Assembly (NCBI GenBank): GCA_022825855.1
Contig: JAJDWB010000010.1
Span: 124,001 to 188,000, forward strand
Reading direction: 5' to 3'
DNA: 64,000 nt
Source of the DNA: Dehalococcoidia bacterium
GTDB lineage: Bacteria; Chloroflexota; Dehalococcoidia; Bin125
In this document: piece after piece, positions 61,088-64,000 of the stretch
How positions within the stretch are numbered: position 1 is the stretch's first letter
How the letters are laid out: the number at the start of each line of letters is the position of its first letter
Program-made: the position numbers and the translations under genes
Notes under the pieces: model-generated
Database searches by the model: none
The model's input: the letters and a program-made list of their open reading frames with translations, nothing else
What the model was told of the DNA's origin: nothing

Positions 61088-62290
61088 ATGTCCCAGACAA
61101 CGCCCGCCGCGTTGAGCCCCTATCGCGCCCTCGACCTGACCGCCGATCTCGGCGGTCTCACCACGATGGTGCTGGCCGGTCTGGGCGTCGATGTGATTCG
61201 CGTCGAACCGCCCGGCGGTCACCCTACTCGCCGGCGCGGCCCCATGCTCCACCACGACCAGGACTCTTCCCTCTACTGGGCCCAGATGAACGCCGGCAAG
61301 CGCTCGATCACGCTCGACTTCGACGACGAGGCCGACCGCGAGCGCCTGCGCGCGCTCGGCGAGACGGCCGACTTCCTCTTCGAGTCGGACGCGCCCGGCG
61401 CAATGGCGGCGCGAGGCCTGGGCTACAACGACCTGCGAGAGCGCGCGCCGCAACTGATCTACGTCTCGATCACTCCCTTCGGGCAGAGCGGCCCGAAATC
61501 GCTCTGGGCCGCCTCCGACCTGATCGGGCACGTCGCGGGCGGGCTCAGTTCGCTCTGCGGCGAACCAGATCGCGCCCCCCTGCGGCCCTCGGTCGAGCAG
61601 GCCTGCAACATCACCGCGCTCAATGCCGGCTCGGCCGCGATGATCGCGCTTCACGCCCGGCACCTGACCGGCCGCGGCCAGCACGTTGATGTGGCCATGC
61701 AGGCGGCGATGGCGAACACGCTGGGCAACGCCCGGCTCTACTACGAGATGGACGGCATCATCACCCGCCGCGCCGGTGGCGCCCGCGCCTTTGCCGACCG
61801 CGCCACGCGGATCATCTATCCCTGCGCCGACGGCTACGTCGCCTTCGTCCGCGTGCCCGCCTCGATGCCCCGCCTGCACCGCTGGATGACGGCCGAGGGG
61901 GCAAACCCTCGCTTCGACGACGAGAAGTGGGCCAACATCTCGATCGCCGGCGACAATCTGCCCGGTGATGACGAGATCGACGAGCTGGAGTCGGAGATCG
62001 AGTCGTTCTTCGCCGCCCGCGGCGCGCAGGCGCTGTACGAGTCGGGCCAGCAGTTCAACGTGATGATCTGTCCGGTCAACACGATGCAGGACATCGTCGA
62101 CAGCCCACAGCTCGCCGCCCGCGAGTTCTTCGCCGAGGTCGACGATCCTGCCCTCGGTCGGCTGCGTGTCCCCGGCGCGCCGCTCAAGATGTCGCGGACG
62201 CCCTGGCAATCGCGGCCCGCGCCAACTCCGGGACAGCATCAAGACGAGATCCTGGTCGCCGCCCGACCGGGAGTGATACACGGAGACTGA
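61088..62290 (+). CDS. CaiB/BaiF-family (class III) CoA-transferase
   Basis: 400 residues. ALDLTADLGGLTTMVLAGLG and DVIRVEPPGGHPTRRRGP start the Rossmann part; GRGQHVDVAMQAAM contains the Asp that forms the acyl-anhydride with the substrate in this family. It transfers CoA between a free acid and a CoA thioester. It starts a plus-strand set with an enoyl-CoA hydratase (2 nt gap) and a second CoA-transferase. Confidence 0.92.
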   Translation: MSQTTPAALSPYRALDLTADLGGLTTMVLAGLGVDVIRVEPPGGHPTRRRGPMLHHDQDSSLYWAQMNAGKRSITLDFDDEADRERLRALGETADFLFESDAPGAMAARGLGYNDLRERAPQLIYVSITPFGQSGPKSLWAASDLIGHVAGGLSSLCGEPDRAPLRPSVEQACNITALNAGSAAMIALHARHLTGRGQHVDVAMQAAMANTLGNARLYYEMDGIITRRAGGARAFADRATRIIYPCADGYVAFVRVPASMPRLHRWMTAEGANPRFDDEKWANISIAGDNLPGDDEIDELESEIESFFAARGAQALYESGQQFNVMICPVNTMQDIVDSPQLAAREFFAEVDDPALGRLRVPGAPLKMSRTPWQSRPAPTPGQHQDEILVAARPGVIHGD

Positions 62291-62292
62291 CC

Positions 62293-63084
62293 ATGAGCGA
62301 GGACCATCTGTTGATCGAACGGCGAGACCACGGCGTCGTGCTGGCCACCTTGAACCGGCCCGAAGTGCTCAACGCGCTCTCCACCCGGATCCGCGACGGA
62401 CTGCGCGAGATGGTCGCCGATCTGCGCGCCGATCCCGACGCTCGTGCGCTGGTAATCACCGGCGCCGGCCGCGGGTTCTGCTCGGGCGCGGACCTCTCCA
62501 ACCGCGAAGAACGGGTCGCGGCCGAGGCGGAGCCCGGCCTCGCCTCGACCGAACTGCGCTACGGTTTTGCCGCCGAGTTGCAGCAGCTCGAGATTCCCGT
62601 AATCGCCGCTGTCAACGGCGCCGCCGCCGGAGCCGGATTCGCGATCGCCCTTGCCTGCGACATGCGCCTGATGTCCGACCGCGCCCGCTTTCACCCGGGC
62701 TTCCTCAAGATCGGCCTGGGACCCGACTGGGCCGCCTCCTGGACCCTCACCCGGCTCGCCGGCCACTCCCGCGCCCTGGAGGCCTTCTGGCTCTCCGATC
62801 CGATCGACGCCGACCGCGCGCTCGAACTCGGCATCGCCAACCGCGTCGTCGCCCACGACGAGCTGATGCCGGAAGCCCTCGCGCTCGCCGACCGCCTCGC
62901 TCAGAACGCGCCCTGGGCAATGGCTCTAACCAAGCGCGCCATCTACGCCGCGCTCAACAACGACGCCACTCAGCAGGCCCAGCTCGAAGAACTCAACCAG
63001 GCCTGGCTGCGCAACTCGCTCGACGCGAAAGAGGGCGCCCGATCGTTCGTCGAGAAGCGCTCGCCCCGGTTCATGAAGCGCTAG
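62293..63084 (+). CDS. enoyl-CoA hydratase/isomerase
   Basis: 263 residues. Crotonase motifs: LATLNRPEVLNALS, GAGRGFCSGADLS (oxyanion hole), VNGAAAGAGFAIALACDMRL. Ends in a KRSPRF-type tail. Only moderately similar to the pair at 20.4-22 kb. It sits between two CoA-transferases and is likely part of the same acyl-CoA route. Confidence 0.93.
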   Translation: MSEDHLLIERRDHGVVLATLNRPEVLNALSTRIRDGLREMVADLRADPDARALVITGAGRGFCSGADLSNREERVAAEAEPGLASTELRYGFAAELQQLEIPVIAAVNGAAAGAGFAIALACDMRLMSDRARFHPGFLKIGLGPDWAASWTLTRLAGHSRALEAFWLSDPIDADRALELGIANRVVAHDELMPEALALADRLAQNAPWAMALTKRAIYAALNNDATQQAQLEELNQAWLRNSLDAKEGARSFVEKRSPRFMKR

Positions 63085-63098
63085 GCCGAACTCGCCCG

Positions 63099-64000
63099 AT
63101 GAGCAGCCACGACGTTCCCGGCGCGCATCTGTTTGACGGCATCCGCATCGCCGATTTCGCCTGGGTCGGCGTCGGACCCAACGCCACCATGCAGATGGCC
63201 TTCCACGGCGCGGAGGTGATCCGCGTCGAGTCCTCGCACCGGCCCGACACCTTCCGCTCCGGCGGGCCGCGGCCGGCCGGCGACCGCTCGCTCGACGCCT
63301 CCGCCTACTTCGCCAAGTTCAACCGCGGCAAGCGCTCGGTCGCGATCAACCTCGCCCACCCGCGCGGCGCGGAGGTCGCCCGACGCCTTGTCGCCACCGC
63401 CGACATCGTTACCGAGTCCTTCGCGCCCGGCTTCATGCAGCGCATCGGCCTCGGCTACGAGGAGGTCCGCCAGATCAAGCCCGACGTGATCATGTGCTCG
63501 ATGTCGATGGAGGGCCAGACCGGTCCCCACGCGAAGTTCCGCGGCTTCGGACTCACCTTGCAGGCCACGGCCGGCGTCACCGGCGTCACCGGCTGGCCCG
63601 ACCGCAATCCCGTCGGCACCGGCGTCGCCTATACCGACTGGGTCGCGACCCACCTCGGCATCATCGGCATCCTCGCCGCGCTCGACCACCGCAACCGCAC
63701 CGGTGAAGGCCAGTACATCGACCTCTCCCAGTTCGAGGCATCGACCCTGGTGCTCGACGCCGGCGTGATCGACGCCGCCAACACCGGACGCGTCGCCGGG
63801 CCGCTGGGCAACCGCGACCCGCGCCACGCGCCGCACGGCGTCTATCCCTGCGCCGACGACCACACCGGCGGCGACCGCTGGGTCGCCATCGCGATCACAA
63901 ACGACGATCAGTGGCGCCGGCTGGCATTGATCATCGACCGGCAGGACTGGCTCGAATCCGACGAACTCTGCCACGCGGCCGGCCGGCTGGACGCGCAGGA
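63099..64000 (+). CDS. CaiB/BaiF-family CoA-transferase (3' end cut by window edge)
   Basis: Open from the ATG at 63099 to the window edge, about 300 residues, no stop. FDGIRIADFAWVGVGPNATMQ, EVIRVESSHRPDTFR, AYFAKFNRGKRSVAINL and GEGQYIDLSQFEAS (active-site Asp) mark a class III CoA-transferase. It differs clearly from the copy at 61088, so the two probably use different acids. Confidence 0.9.
   Translation, partial: MSSHDVPGAHLFDGIRIADFAWVGVGPNATMQMAFHGAEVIRVESSHRPDTFRSGGPRPAGDRSLDASAYFAKFNRGKRSVAINLAHPRGAEVARRLVATADIVTESFAPGFMQRIGLGYEEVRQIKPDVIMCSMSMEGQTGPHAKFRGFGLTLQATAGVTGVTGWPDRNPVGTGVAYTDWVATHLGIIGILAALDHRNRTGEGQYIDLSQFEASTLVLDAGVIDAANTGRVAGPLGNRDPRHAPHGVYPCADDHTGGDRWVAIAITNDDQWRRLALIIDRQDWLESDELCHAAGRLDAQ

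Overview
The window is 64 kb of GC-rich, gene-dense bacterial DNA: about 58 protein genes (two cut by the window edges), one tRNA, and few gaps over 300 bases. There are no phage, IS or CRISPR signatures. The gene content suggests a Chloroflexota (SAR202/Dehalococcoidia-like) or similar lineage: five luciferase-like flavin monooxygenases, CaiB/BaiF CoA-transferases, several enoyl-CoA hydratases, a deazaflavin (F420/Ddn-type) oxidoreductase, PAC2, DUF3179 and UPF0182 proteins. This placement is inference from gene families; no rRNA gene is present.

Layout. 1-3 kb: AhpD-like protein, methyltransferase, PAC2 protein, a ferredoxin:thioredoxin reductase catalytic-chain homologue whose last active-site Cys codon is TGA (predicted selenocysteine), and ribosomal S14. 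3-7 kb: a ferric-iron-type ABC importer (lipoprotein, fused permease, ATPase). 7-24 kb: a catabolic region with five LLM flavin oxidoreductases, DinB-like and metallo-beta-lactamase proteins, hydrolases, a minus-strand run of two 2-hydroxyacid dehydrogenases, an HpcH/HpaI aldolase and an amidohydrolase, an epoxide-hydrolase-like protein, tandem enoyl-CoA hydratases, a DUF3179 lipoprotein and an acyl-CoA dehydrogenase. 25-38 kb: tRNA-Gly, a little-known membrane trio including a membrane-anchored HEXXH protease candidate, a class A penicillin-binding protein, gatCA, an Lrp regulator with an aminotransferase, a UbiA-family enzyme and a Ddn-type protein. 37-48 kb: trpS, argS, recG, a FakB/FakA-like fatty-acid kinase pair, rpmB, an RRM protein and rpe. 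48-61 kb: a nearly complete arginine pathway on the minus strand (argC, argJ, argB, argD, argG, argH), interrupted by a RelE-like toxin/antitoxin-type pair, a membrane molybdenum oxidoreductase on the plus strand, a UPF0182 membrane protein coupled to argB, and a small unknown protein. 61-64 kb: CoA-transferase, enoyl-CoA hydratase, CoA-transferase.

The strongest observation is the predicted selenoprotein. The TGA replaces exactly the final Cys of the CPC-X16-CPC-X8-CHC signature, the protein continues in frame for 57 residues, and 12 nt downstream lies a hairpin with a GGUC apical loop at nearly the position used by the E. coli fdhF SECIS. Second, at least ten first-of-operon genes have a TANNNT box 6-7 nt before the start codon and no clear Shine-Dalgarno sequence, which suggests common leaderless transcription. 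Internal operon genes instead show GGAG-type sites or ATGA overlaps. A helically phased 10-nt repeat array upstream of argS, an orphan promoter with a palindromic operator near 10.85 kb, and three copies of a palindromic repeat are also noted.
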